From contig JAISEX010000263.1 of NCBI GenBank assembly GCA_031263875.1, positions 1 to 6,143 of the forward strand: a DNA stretch of 6,143 bases. Direction: 5' to 3'. The notes below the pieces were generated by a model. The model ran no database searches. It saw only the letters and a program-made list of their open reading frames with translations, and was not told the origin of the DNA. The DNA is from Eubacteriales Family XIII. Incertae Sedis bacterium. Lineage in GTDB: Bacteria > Bacillota > Clostridia > Peptostreptococcales > Anaerovoracaceae. Each line of letters starts with the position of its first letter. Position 1 is the stretch's first letter. Made by a program: the position numbers and the translations under genes. Shown piece by piece: positions 1-5,270 of the stretch.

Positions 1-260
1 TCGACCGCCGTGCCGCCCGTGTGCAGATTATTTTTACGCCACGGATGGACCGCGCACCGGAATTCCGTTATGCCGTCCTCCGCGTTTTCCGCCGCCGTAA
101 GCAGCATCGCGAGAAACGCCGAATCAAAGCTGAGCATCAAACGCGGCAATTCCCCATAGCGTTTTTTCACCGCGCGGCATACCGCGCAGTAGTACGCGTT
201 GTAGATTTCAAATTCCCGAACTTTCAGCTCGCCCTTCGCGGGCACGATATAGCCTAACAT
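1..260 (-). CDS. DUF5685 family protein, N-terminal part (runs off the left edge)
   Basis: Reading leftward from an ATG at 260-258 gives 86 residues without a stop before the window edge. The start (MLGYIVPAKGELKVREFEIY) is the conserved opening of DUF5685 proteins as I know them: a GY-x-x-P motif, then ELKVRE, then a cysteine pair (YYCAVCRAV, C25 and C28), a Y-G-x-L-x-R-x-x-LS-[FY]-D-[ST]-x-FLA-x-LL segment (residues 35-54) and a later RCAVHP motif (C69, H72). The Cys/His arrangement suggests a metal site, which is inference. DUF5685 proteins are common in Clostridia and have no established function to my knowledge. A G-rich stretch (GGGGGCGAG on the minus strand, about 262-270) lies just before the ATG and can act as a weak ribosome binding site. 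The gene diverges from the permease gene. The rightward reading at 21-257 is its arginine-rich antisense shadow. Confidence 0.85.
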   Translation of the reverse strand, partial: MLGYIVPAKGELKVREFEIYNAYYCAVCRAVKKRYGELPRLMLSFDSAFLAMLLTAAENAEDGITEFRCAVHPWRKNNLHTGGTAV

Positions 261-298
261 CGCTCGCCCCCGTGTATATTCCTCTCGTGCGTTTTTTC

Positions 299-326
299 TT
301 GCAATGGCGGACAGTTGATATATAAT
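299..326 (+). promoter_or_regulatory. Sigma-A type promoter for the permease gene
   Basis: A perfect TATAAT box sits at 321-326, and a TTGCAA box (four of six matches to TTGACA) lies at 299-304 with a 16-base spacer. It is in an AT-rich island (about 313-340) between two GC-rich genes. Transcription would begin near 332-334, leaving a leader of about 180 nt before the permease ATG at 515. The leftward DUF5685 gene may have its own promoter in the same AT-rich island, but I could not find convincing boxes on that strand. Confidence 0.6.
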
Positions 327-402
327 AGTACCATAATTAACGCGGATTGGCGGCGCGGCCGGGGGACGCGATCGCAGGGAAGGGAACACATCATATTATA
401 CG

Positions 403-484
403 ATACGCTCGCGTATGCGGCTGTTCGCATGACGGGAGAGCCGGAGCGGTTACTTATTATTCGGCGCAGCGATGCGCCACCGTC
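403..484 (+). promoter_or_regulatory. Structured 5' leader of the permease mRNA (unclassified)
   Basis: The leader between the promoter and the permease contains several clean pairings. ATACG/CGTAT (403-407 with 412-416) forms a hairpin. A competing one, ATGCG/CGCAT (415-419 with 426-430), shares two bases with it. GACGG (431-435) can pair with CCGTC (480-484), closing a domain. Inside that domain is a perfect hairpin, GGCGCA-GCGA-TGCGCC (463-478), whose loop is a GNRA tetraloop, and a small CCG/CGG pairing (441-443 with 447-449). The 3' end of the closing stem is 17 bases before the AAGGAAGG ribosome binding site. A closed junction with a GNRA-capped arm, ahead of a transporter gene, is what a regulatory leader could look like. 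I matched it to no riboswitch or T-box class I know, and short GC-rich pairings are common by chance at this base composition. Confidence 0.35.
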
Positions 485-514
485 TGATACAAATCAAAAG
501 AAAGGAAGGAAGTT

Positions 515-2347
515 ATGTCTGATACCACTAAAGTTGTCAAGCGTCAAGGCGTGAAGGACATACTGACAAAAAGGGTCGGCGTATTCTCCGTCGTCGGTAT
601 GTTCTACGCGATGTGCTGCGCGGGCGCGTTCGGGATCGAGGAAATGATTCCGGAGGCGGGCCCGGGGCTGACCATCGTGATGCTTATCGTGCTGCCGTTC
701 GTCTGGGCGCTGCCGTACAGTTACCTCTGCGCCGAGCTCGGTTCCGCCCGGCCCATCGAGGGCGGCAATATCATCTGGGTCAAAGAGGCTCTCGGGGAGT
801 TCTGGTTTGGCATTATGGTCTTTGTGAATTTTATCTGGGGGCTGGTCGCGAACACGGAATACGTCGTTCTCGCCGTCAGTTACCTCGGTAACGTCCAGGG
901 CGTCGAGCTCAACGAGTGGCAGGCGTATATCATCAAGGTCGGCATTATACTTATCTTCTTCCTTATCAACGTCCTCGGCATCAAGGAGGTCAGCTTTACC
1001 AGCACGGTGCTTTCGGTGCTGGTGCTTATCGCCTTTCTCGCCGTCGCGGTGGTCGGCTTCGCGCACATGAATTCAAATCCGTTCGTGCCGTTTATGAGCG
1101 ACGCTTACGACGGCAACGTCTTTATGACGGTCGGCGCGGGGCTCGGCATCGGCATATGGATGTATTCGGGCTTCGACGAGATATCGCTGGTCGCGGGCGA
1201 GATCAAGGAATCGTACCGCATTATCCCGCGGGCGCTGATGATCGTTATCCCGCTGATGATACTGACGTACATTCTGCCGACGATAGCCGGACTCGGCTCG
1301 ATCGGCGATTGGGAAAACTGGACGACGGATATGTCGTCGGATTCCGTCGGTTACGCGGACGTGCTGTTTACCTACGGCGGCCCCGCACTCGGCATCATGT
1401 TTATCGTTATCGCGATATTCGGACAATGCGCGATCTATAATATGTGCGTCACGGTCGGCGCGCGGTCGGCGCTCATTCTTTCGGACGAGCATTTCGGCCC
1501 GAAAGTCCTCGCGAAACTGACGAGCAAACGCGGCACCCCGTGGGTCAGCCTTCTCGTCGTCCTCGTGGTGACGACGGCGCTGCTCGGCGTTCCCGGCCAT
1601 CAGCTCAGCTTCAGCACCCTCGTGCTCGTGGACGTCTTCTTTACGGTTATTGTCTGCGCGCTCACGACGATCTCCGCGATCATTCTGAAACGCCGGATCC
1701 CCTCCGAAGAAGTCCCGTTTAAGGCGCCGGGCGGCAAGCCGATGCATAATATCATGGCCGGTCTGGTGCTGTTCTTCTGCGTCGCGACGGTGCTGCTCAA
1801 CGGAACGAGCTGGTTCCTCGGCGGTTACGCCGTCATGCTGCTGATCCCGGTGATCTACGCGCTGGCAAAGTGGACATGGAAAGGCGCCACGGTCAAAGAC
1901 CCGCAGCTCTATCCCATCAACCCGAAATCGAAACTCGGCTTCGGCGACGTGAAGAATATCGGCCTCTACCTGATGGGCTTCGGCGCATTCGGTTTCCTCT
2001 CGCGGTTCTTCCTGCAATGGTATGAATCCGACTGGGGCCCCGGCTACTGGACCGACGCGGCCGACGTGGTGGACGGAAGTTACGAAGCGGACACTTTGGC
2101 GGAATATGCCGAGATCGTCCGCGATAACGGCGACTGGCTCGCGGTGACGAACCCGCTTCCCGCGGAGAGCGGCGGCGAGGTCTATATACCGGGCTTCTAC
2201 GACAGCGAATACGGTTACGGAAGTTTCTTCGGTAACTGGGACGGCATGCTCCAGACGATAACGGTCATGGGCATCTGCGCATTCGCGGTCGGCATCGTGG
2301 TCTACGCCCTCAGCCTGAAGGTGGATCGCAAGGCTCTTGCGGCGTAA
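515..2347 (+). CDS. APC-superfamily amino acid permease with an extra C-terminal membrane hairpin
   Basis: A 610-residue integral membrane protein, likely a cytoplasmic-membrane amino acid or amine transporter working with an ion gradient or by exchange; the substrate cannot be read from the sequence. The start is set by an AAGGAAGG ribosome binding site (502-509), five bases before the ATG. About twelve hydrophobic segments between residues 22 and 452 form the family core. TM1 carries a GAFGIEEM stretch, with GPG just after (49-51). TM6 ends in GFDEISLVAGEIKESYRIIPRA (in two parts, 219-228 and 229-240), typical of APC transporters of the AA_permease_2 type. The usual length is about 430-500 residues. 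Here a further 150 residues follow: a cytoplasmic linker (453-480), a thirteenth segment (481-500), a loop of about 77 residues (501-577) with 16 Asp/Glu but one Arg, and a fourteenth segment (578-601). By alternation the loop faces outside. The gene appears monocistronic, with its own promoter and a hairpin after it. Confidence 0.88.
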   Translation: MSDTTKVVKRQGVKDILTKRVGVFSVVGMFYAMCCAGAFGIEEMIPEAGPGLTIVMLIVLPFVWALPYSYLCAELGSARPIEGGNIIWVKEALGEFWFGIMVFVNFIWGLVANTEYVVLAVSYLGNVQGVELNEWQAYIIKVGIILIFFLINVLGIKEVSFTSTVLSVLVLIAFLAVAVVGFAHMNSNPFVPFMSDAYDGNVFMTVGAGLGIGIWMYSGFDEISLVAGEIKESYRIIPRALMIVIPLMILTYILPTIAGLGSIGDWENWTTDMSSDSVGYADVLFTYGGPALGIMFIVIAIFGQCAIYNMCVTVGARSALILSDEHFGPKVLAKLTSKRGTPWVSLLVVLVVTTALLGVPGHQLSFSTLVLVDVFFTVIVCALTTISAIILKRRIPSEEVPFKAPGGKPMHNIMAGLVLFFCVATVLLNGTSWFLGGYAVMLLIPVIYALAKWTWKGATVKDPQLYPINPKSKLGFGDVKNIGLYLMGFGAFGFLSRFFLQWYESDWGPGYWTDAADVVDGSYEADTLAEYAEIVRDNGDWLAVTNPLPAESGGEVYIPGFYDSEYGYGSFFGNWDGMLQTITVMGICAFAVGIVVYALSLKVDRKALAA

Positions 2348-2421
2348 TGCGCGGTGACAGCTAAAAGTTATTAGTATAGTATTTGGTTTGGGCGCATAGG
2401 GCACTCAAAATGACTTTATAC

Positions 2422-2456
2422 GCTCGCGCGGACAGTTTTCCGCGCGGGCATTTATA
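2422..2456 (+). terminator. Probable rho-independent terminator of the permease gene
   Basis: An 11-bp stem (2422-2432 with 2439-2449, including one G-U pair) closes a six-base loop, about 75 bases after the permease stop codon. The stem core is GCGCGGA/TCCGCGC. The tail that follows is ATTTATAAA, so the U-run is short and interrupted, which weakens the call. A signal working only on the minus strand is less likely, because no T-run follows the stem there either. Confidence 0.55.
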
Positions 2457-2530
2457 AAAACAGCCCTTATCTCCCCCGTGCCCCACCGGGCTATCCGCTG
2501 CAATTCCTCGGCCCGCTCCTACCGCGTCAT

Positions 2531-2653
2531 TAGAGTTGTAACGAAATTAGCTGTTTTCCATATTATGTCAGTCAGTTAACCGCAAATCAGGTTGAATTTA
2601 AGCCATAATCGTTTACGCTTGATGTATTTAATTTTAATTTCGTTACAACTCTA
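2531..2653. mobile_element. MITE-like element with perfect 19-bp terminal inverted repeats
   Basis: TAGAGTTGTAACGAAATTA at 2531-2549 is exactly the reverse complement of 2635-2653, 19 of 19 bases, and the match stops sharply at both outer ends. The interior (2550-2634, 85 bases) is strongly AT-rich compared with the flanks and has no coding capacity. A short, non-coding, AT-rich body between long perfect inverted repeats is the form of a miniature inverted-repeat transposable element moved by a transposase encoded elsewhere. Both outer ends are TA, which would fit the TA duplication of IS630/Tc1-mariner type elements. A 2-bp AT duplication (2529-2530 and 2653-2654) is an alternative that restores the flanking repeat more exactly. 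The family assignment is inference, and no transposase is in the window. Confidence 0.7.
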
Positions 2654-2681
2654 TTGCGAGGAGCAATGCGACGAAGCAATC
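2654..2681 (+). repeat. Right part of an interspersed TCATTGCGAGGAG-type repeat
   Basis: TTGCGAGGAGCAATGCGAC followed by GAAGCAATC closely resembles an interspersed repeat I recall from many bacterial genomes, GTCATTGCGAGGAG...GCGACGAAGCAATC. The missing left piece, GTCAT, is on the other side of the MITE-like element (2526-2530). Joining the two sides, minus one or two duplicated bases, gives GTCATTGCGAGGAGC. ATTGC at 2653-2657 can pair with GCAAT at either 2663-2667 or 2676-2680, so the unit can fold. The resemblance is from memory of the motif, not from a search. Confidence 0.45.
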
Positions 2682-2722
2682 TAGCATACGATCTCTGCCC
2701 CATGTTCGGCCTGCGGGATTTG

Positions 2723-2759
2723 CCTGTTTTACGCGGCTTTAGCCGCAATGTAAAACAGG
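2723..2759 (+). repeat. Hairpin repeat 1 (bulged two-part stem)
   Basis: CCTGTTTTAC (2723-2732) pairs perfectly with GTAAAACAGG (2750-2759). Inside, GCGGC (2733-2737) pairs with GCCGC (2742-2746) around a TTTA tetraloop (2738-2741). Three unpaired bases (AAT, 2747-2749) lie only on the 3' side. This is 15 base pairs with a one-sided bulge. No gene ends nearby, so a terminator role is unlikely. The same plan recurs twice in the next 140 bases with different stem sequences. Confidence 0.7.
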
Positions 2760-2825
2760 ACAGCGAAGCGACCGCAGGGAGCGGAGGAGTGAGCGCAGCG
2801 AACGTTCCCCTGCTATCCCTTGGCA

Positions 2826-2857
2826 GAGGTACAGGAGCTTCAGCTCCGTCGTACCTC
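2826..2857 (+). repeat. Hairpin repeat 2 (same plan)
   Basis: GAGGTAC (2826-2832) pairs with GTACCTC (2851-2857). An inner stem GGAGC/GCTCC (2834-2838 with 2843-2847) is capped by TTCA (2839-2842). The internal loop is lopsided, one base on the left (A2833) and three on the right (GTC, 2848-2850). It is ten bases from hairpin 3, whose layout is nearly identical, so the pair resembles a REP doublet. Confidence 0.7.
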
Positions 2858-2867
2858 GCACAACGAG

Positions 2868-2895
2868 GAGCGCAGGGCTTCAGCCCGTGGCGCTC
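2868..2895 (+). repeat. Hairpin repeat 3 (same plan)
   Basis: GAGCGC (2868-2873) pairs with GCGCTC (2890-2895). The inner stem GGGC/GCCC (2875-2878 with 2883-2886) carries a TTCA loop (2879-2882). Again one base is unpaired on the left (A2874) and three on the right (GTG, 2887-2889). On the minus strand the foot of the hairpin reads GTAGAGCGC, with a GTAG tetranucleotide at the stem base. That is the feature by which REP sequences are recognised by REP-associated Y1 tyrosine transposases (RAYTs). The RAYT link is inference. Confidence 0.68.
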
Positions 2896-2944
2896 TACCG
2901 TGCGCGGGACATATGCGAACTTCCGAGCCGCCTCACAACCGTCT

Positions 2945-2976
2945 GTCATTACGGGCTTGATCCGCAGTTGTGCGGG
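2945..2976 (+). repeat. Possible degenerate interspersed repeat (GTCATTACGGGCTTGATCCG)
   Basis: TGTCATTACGGGCTTGATCC resembles a decayed copy of the GTCATT-CGGGCTTGACCCG type of palindromic interspersed repeat known from several bacterial groups. It is followed by a short hairpin, CCGCA-GTTG-TGCGG (2962-2975). The resemblance is loose and from memory. It is listed because it shares the GTCATT opening with the repeat split by the MITE-like element. Confidence 0.25.
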
Positions 2977-3180
2977 CAAACCACCCGACACGCCCGCCAC
3001 TCTACGGCGAATCTGTTTATCGCAAACGCGACGAAAGACACGAGATAAAAGACAGCGTAACCATCCTCCCCCTGCCGCCACCCTGACATTTCAAACGCGT
3101 CTCGGAATCTCTCTGTGGTCAAGGGACACAACGTAACAGAGCTGTAACGCGAACCTAAACTGATTGTATCAGCAAAGATA

Positions 3181-3220
3181 CGTAACTTACGCGCGCTTTT
3201 CGTATAATTATATAAAAGCG
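3181..3220 (+). promoter_or_regulatory. Promoter region of the SpoIID-like gene with two palindromes
   Basis: A TATAAT box lies at 3203-3208 in an AT-rich stretch 73 bases before the ATG. No good -35 hexamer is found 16-18 bases upstream, so the promoter may need an activator or another sigma factor. Two symmetric sites surround it. CGTAA-C-TTACG (3181-3191) occupies the place of the -35 box. CGCTTTT (3194-3200) and AAAAGCG (3214-3220) form an inverted repeat with a 13-base spacer centred on the -10 box. Both are placed where a repressor or activator would act, but the regulator is unknown. Confidence 0.4.
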
Positions 3221-3280
3221 TGTTTTTGCGCGCACAATTTCACCAATAAAGCGGGAGAACCGAAGGGATAGAAACGTATC

Positions 3281-5197
3281 ATGAAAAAAGCATATAAAAT
3301 AGCGGGTATCGTGTGCGCGGCGGCGCTGATATTCGTCGTTCCGGCAATACCCAGAGGTACGGTGCGGGCGGACGCGCTTCCGGTCAGCGATTCGGTGGTG
3401 CGCGTCCATCTGTCGTCATACGGAACGCCCTCGTCCATCGCGATGGAGGCGACCGGCAGCCACACGATCGCCGATAACGGCAAAGCGCTCTCCGGCAAAT
3501 TTACGGTCAGCGTTTCCGGCGGCAAGATAAAAATAACCGCCGGCAGCAGCGTGTACACCCTCGATGCGGACGTTACGATCAAGGCCGGTTCGCAGACCGT
3601 CGCCAATCTGATAAAGATAAACGGCAATTACAGTTACGCGGGCGATTTTCGCCTGCTCGTCAAAAGCGGCGGCATCAAGATCGTCAACGCGCTCGATTAC
3701 GAAACCTATTGCATCGGCGTGCTGCCGTACGAGATGAGCAATTCGTGGCCGCTCGAAGCGCTCAAGGCGCAGGCCATCGCCGCGCGCACCTACGCGTATA
3801 CCGCGGCAAACAACCGCAACCGCGCCGCGCAGGAACACGACGTCGTCAACACCACCTCGTCGCAGGTCTATTACGGCTATAACGCGACCAATAAAAATTG
3901 CATCGCCGCGATAAAGGCGACCGAGAAACAGATCCTCTCGACATCTGGCGGCGGCTTACTCTATACGTTCTATTCGGCGTCGAACGGCGGGCACACGGAA
4001 TATCCGGTCGCGGCGGGCGTGGCGACGTCGAACCTCGCCTATCTGCCGTACAAGGACGATCCCTACGATCTCGCCTTCGCCCTCTCGTCCACGTCGTACA
4101 GCGCGCAGTTGACGCTGCCGAAATCGTTTTCCGCAAGCACGCTGAAAACGTCAACGGCCACCGCCTACACCATGCTGCGCAATAAATTGACGTCCAAGGG
4201 CGTTGACGCCGGCAAGCTGACGGGCACGGTTACGGTAAAAAGCATCAAGCTCGATACGCCGCGCTACACGAATCCCAACCGCGTTTTTACGGGCGCGGAT
4301 ATTACGCTCACCGTTACGGACGCGGCAAACAAGACGAGCGACGTGACGCTTTCATTTGAATGTTACACCGACGGAAACGGCATTAAACGGCCCTTCCTGA
4401 ACGACGTGCTGAACCTTTCAAACAAGTCGAAGTTCAGCGTGCTTTACCTGAAGGAAAACGTGAACGATTACCTGCTCGCCTCGGTTCGCTACGGCCACGC
4501 GGCGGGCATGAGCCAGATCGGTGCGTACCAGATGGCGAAGTCGGGGAAGACGTATCGCGACATCCTGACCTTCTATTACGACATGGGCGGCGCGTCCAAA
4601 CTCGTGACGAAATCGTGGAGCATCAACAACGGCGTAACGACGGAAGATTCGACTGAACCCGAGCCTTCCGGTTCGTATACCTACGGGACGGTGTCCGTAT
4701 CGGGCGCTAATCTGAACGTGCGCGGCGGTCCCTCGACCTCGTACGCGATCATCGGGAGCCTGAAAAGCGGCGCGGCCGTGACCATTATCAGCACTTCGGG
4801 ATCGTGGCACAAAATTCAGTATAACGGCGGCATCGGCTACGTCCACACGTCGTACGTGAAGCTGAACAGCACAACGCCGCCGGCGAATTGGAAGTATACC
4901 GACGGGAAATGGTATTGCCTTGACAGTAATGGAAAGGCGAGAACCGGCTGGGTGAAGGACGGAAGCTCTTGGTATTATCTCGGCGTAAACGGCGCGATGG
5001 TCTGGAGCAAGTGGCTCAAAGACGGCGGTAGCTGGTACTACCTTTCCGGAAACGGCAAAATGGTCGCGGGCAAATGGTTCCACGATACCGACGGCAGTTG
5101 GTACTATCTTTCCGGAAGCGGCAAGATGCTGACCGGAAAGCAAAAGATCGGCGGGAAAACGTACACGTTTAAGGCAAATGGGGTGTGGATCGGGTGA
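3281..5197 (+). CDS. Secreted SpoIID/LytB-domain protein with SH3 domain and choline-binding-type repeats
   Basis: A 638-residue exported cell-wall protein. The ATG is supported by a signal peptide (KK at 2-3, hydrophobic core about 7-23, probable cleavage near ADA, 30-32); AAGGG at 3263-3267 is a rather distant ribosome binding site. The SpoIID domain (about 120-435) shows NALDYETYCIGVLPYEM, WPLEALKAQAIAARTYAYT, the SASNGGHTEYP motif (232-242) and the closing YGHAAGMSQIGAYQMAKSG (404-422). Glu151 in PYEM probably matches the catalytic Glu of SpoIID, a transglycosylase cutting peptide-free glycan; LytB relatives instead stimulate an amidase. An SH3-type domain follows (about 466-530, with LNVRGGPSTSYAIIG), then about five aromatic cell-wall-binding repeats (537-638; WYYLSGNGKM types). 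The two C-terminal modules would anchor it to the wall. Housekeeping wall remodelling is as likely as sporulation, since no other sporulation gene is nearby. It is transcribed alone and ends 73 bases from the convergent TadE-like gene. Confidence 0.92.
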   Translation: MKKAYKIAGIVCAAALIFVVPAIPRGTVRADALPVSDSVVRVHLSSYGTPSSIAMEATGSHTIADNGKALSGKFTVSVSGGKIKITAGSSVYTLDADVTIKAGSQTVANLIKINGNYSYAGDFRLLVKSGGIKIVNALDYETYCIGVLPYEMSNSWPLEALKAQAIAARTYAYTAANNRNRAAQEHDVVNTTSSQVYYGYNATNKNCIAAIKATEKQILSTSGGGLLYTFYSASNGGHTEYPVAAGVATSNLAYLPYKDDPYDLAFALSSTSYSAQLTLPKSFSASTLKTSTATAYTMLRNKLTSKGVDAGKLTGTVTVKSIKLDTPRYTNPNRVFTGADITLTVTDAANKTSDVTLSFECYTDGNGIKRPFLNDVLNLSNKSKFSVLYLKENVNDYLLASVRYGHAAGMSQIGAYQMAKSGKTYRDILTFYYDMGGASKLVTKSWSINNGVTTEDSTEPEPSGSYTYGTVSVSGANLNVRGGPSTSYAIIGSLKSGAAVTIISTSGSWHKIQYNGGIGYVHTSYVKLNSTTPPANWKYTDGKWYCLDSNGKARTGWVKDGSSWYYLGVNGAMVWSKWLKDGGSWYYLSGNGKMVAGKWFHDTDGSWYYLSGSGKMLTGKQKIGGKTYTFKANGVWIG

Positions 5198-5232
5198 AGG
5201 CCGGAGCGGAGGAAATTTGTAGTGATAAAATT

Positions 5233-5264
5233 GGGGTCGCGCAGAGATGCGCGACTCCTCTTCT
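5233..5264. terminator. Hairpin between convergent genes, likely a two-way terminator
   Basis: An 11-bp stem (5233-5243 with 5248-5258, one G-U pair; core GTCGCGCA/TGCGCGAC) closes on a GAGA tetraloop. It lies between the SpoIID-like stop codon and the stop of the leftward TadE-like gene. Rightward the stem is followed by a pyrimidine tail (TCTTCTGTCT). Leftward it is followed by AATTTTATC, the better U-tract, so it may work best for the TadE-like transcript. Confidence 0.65.
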
Positions 5265-5270
5265 GTCTGC

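Larger units (their letters stand above)
2461..3160. other. Gene-free patchwork of interspersed repeats
   Basis: The stretch between the permease terminator and the promoter of the SpoIID-like gene holds no reading frame I believe. It opens with a pyrimidine-rich segment (2463-2526), then a MITE-like element, an interspersed repeat, three hairpins of one design, a purine-rich run of GAGCG/GAAGCG/GCAGCG words (2761-2803) and a tail (about 3000-3160) with no recognisable content. Two long open frames pass through (2587-3081 minus, 2654-3136 plus). Both read across the hairpins, are rich in Arg, Pro, Ser and Ala, and show no domain. The region seems to be a tolerated landing site for repeated DNA between two independently transcribed genes. 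Confidence 0.6.

Noticed and set aside
315..554. 79-codon open frame on the plus strand across the permease leader
   Set aside because: Its ATG is upstream of the predicted transcript start, there is no ribosome binding site, and it overlaps the permease start in another frame. It looks like chance.
1073..2404. 443-codon open frame on the minus strand
   Set aside because: It is antisense to the whole C-terminal two thirds of the permease, is very rich in Arg, His, Asp and Glu, has no hydrophobic core or recognisable motif, and arises from the GC-rich third positions of the real gene.
2462..2492. AGCCC/GGGCT pairing as a second terminator
   Set aside because: Only five base pairs with a loop of about 21 bases and no T-run.
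2723..2895. CRISPR-like array
   Set aside because: The three hairpins share shape but not sequence, and their spacing is uneven (66 and 10 bases), so this is not a direct-repeat array.
2587..3136. Two long open frames (2587-3081 minus, 2654-3136 plus)
   Set aside because: They run through the MITE-like element and all three hairpin repeats, have low-complexity composition and no ribosome binding site. Open frames of this kind commonly arise over such repeats.
4418..5143. 241-codon open frame on the minus strand
   Set aside because: It lies wholly opposite the SpoIID-like gene; the periodic pattern in it reflects the choline-binding-type repeats read backwards.
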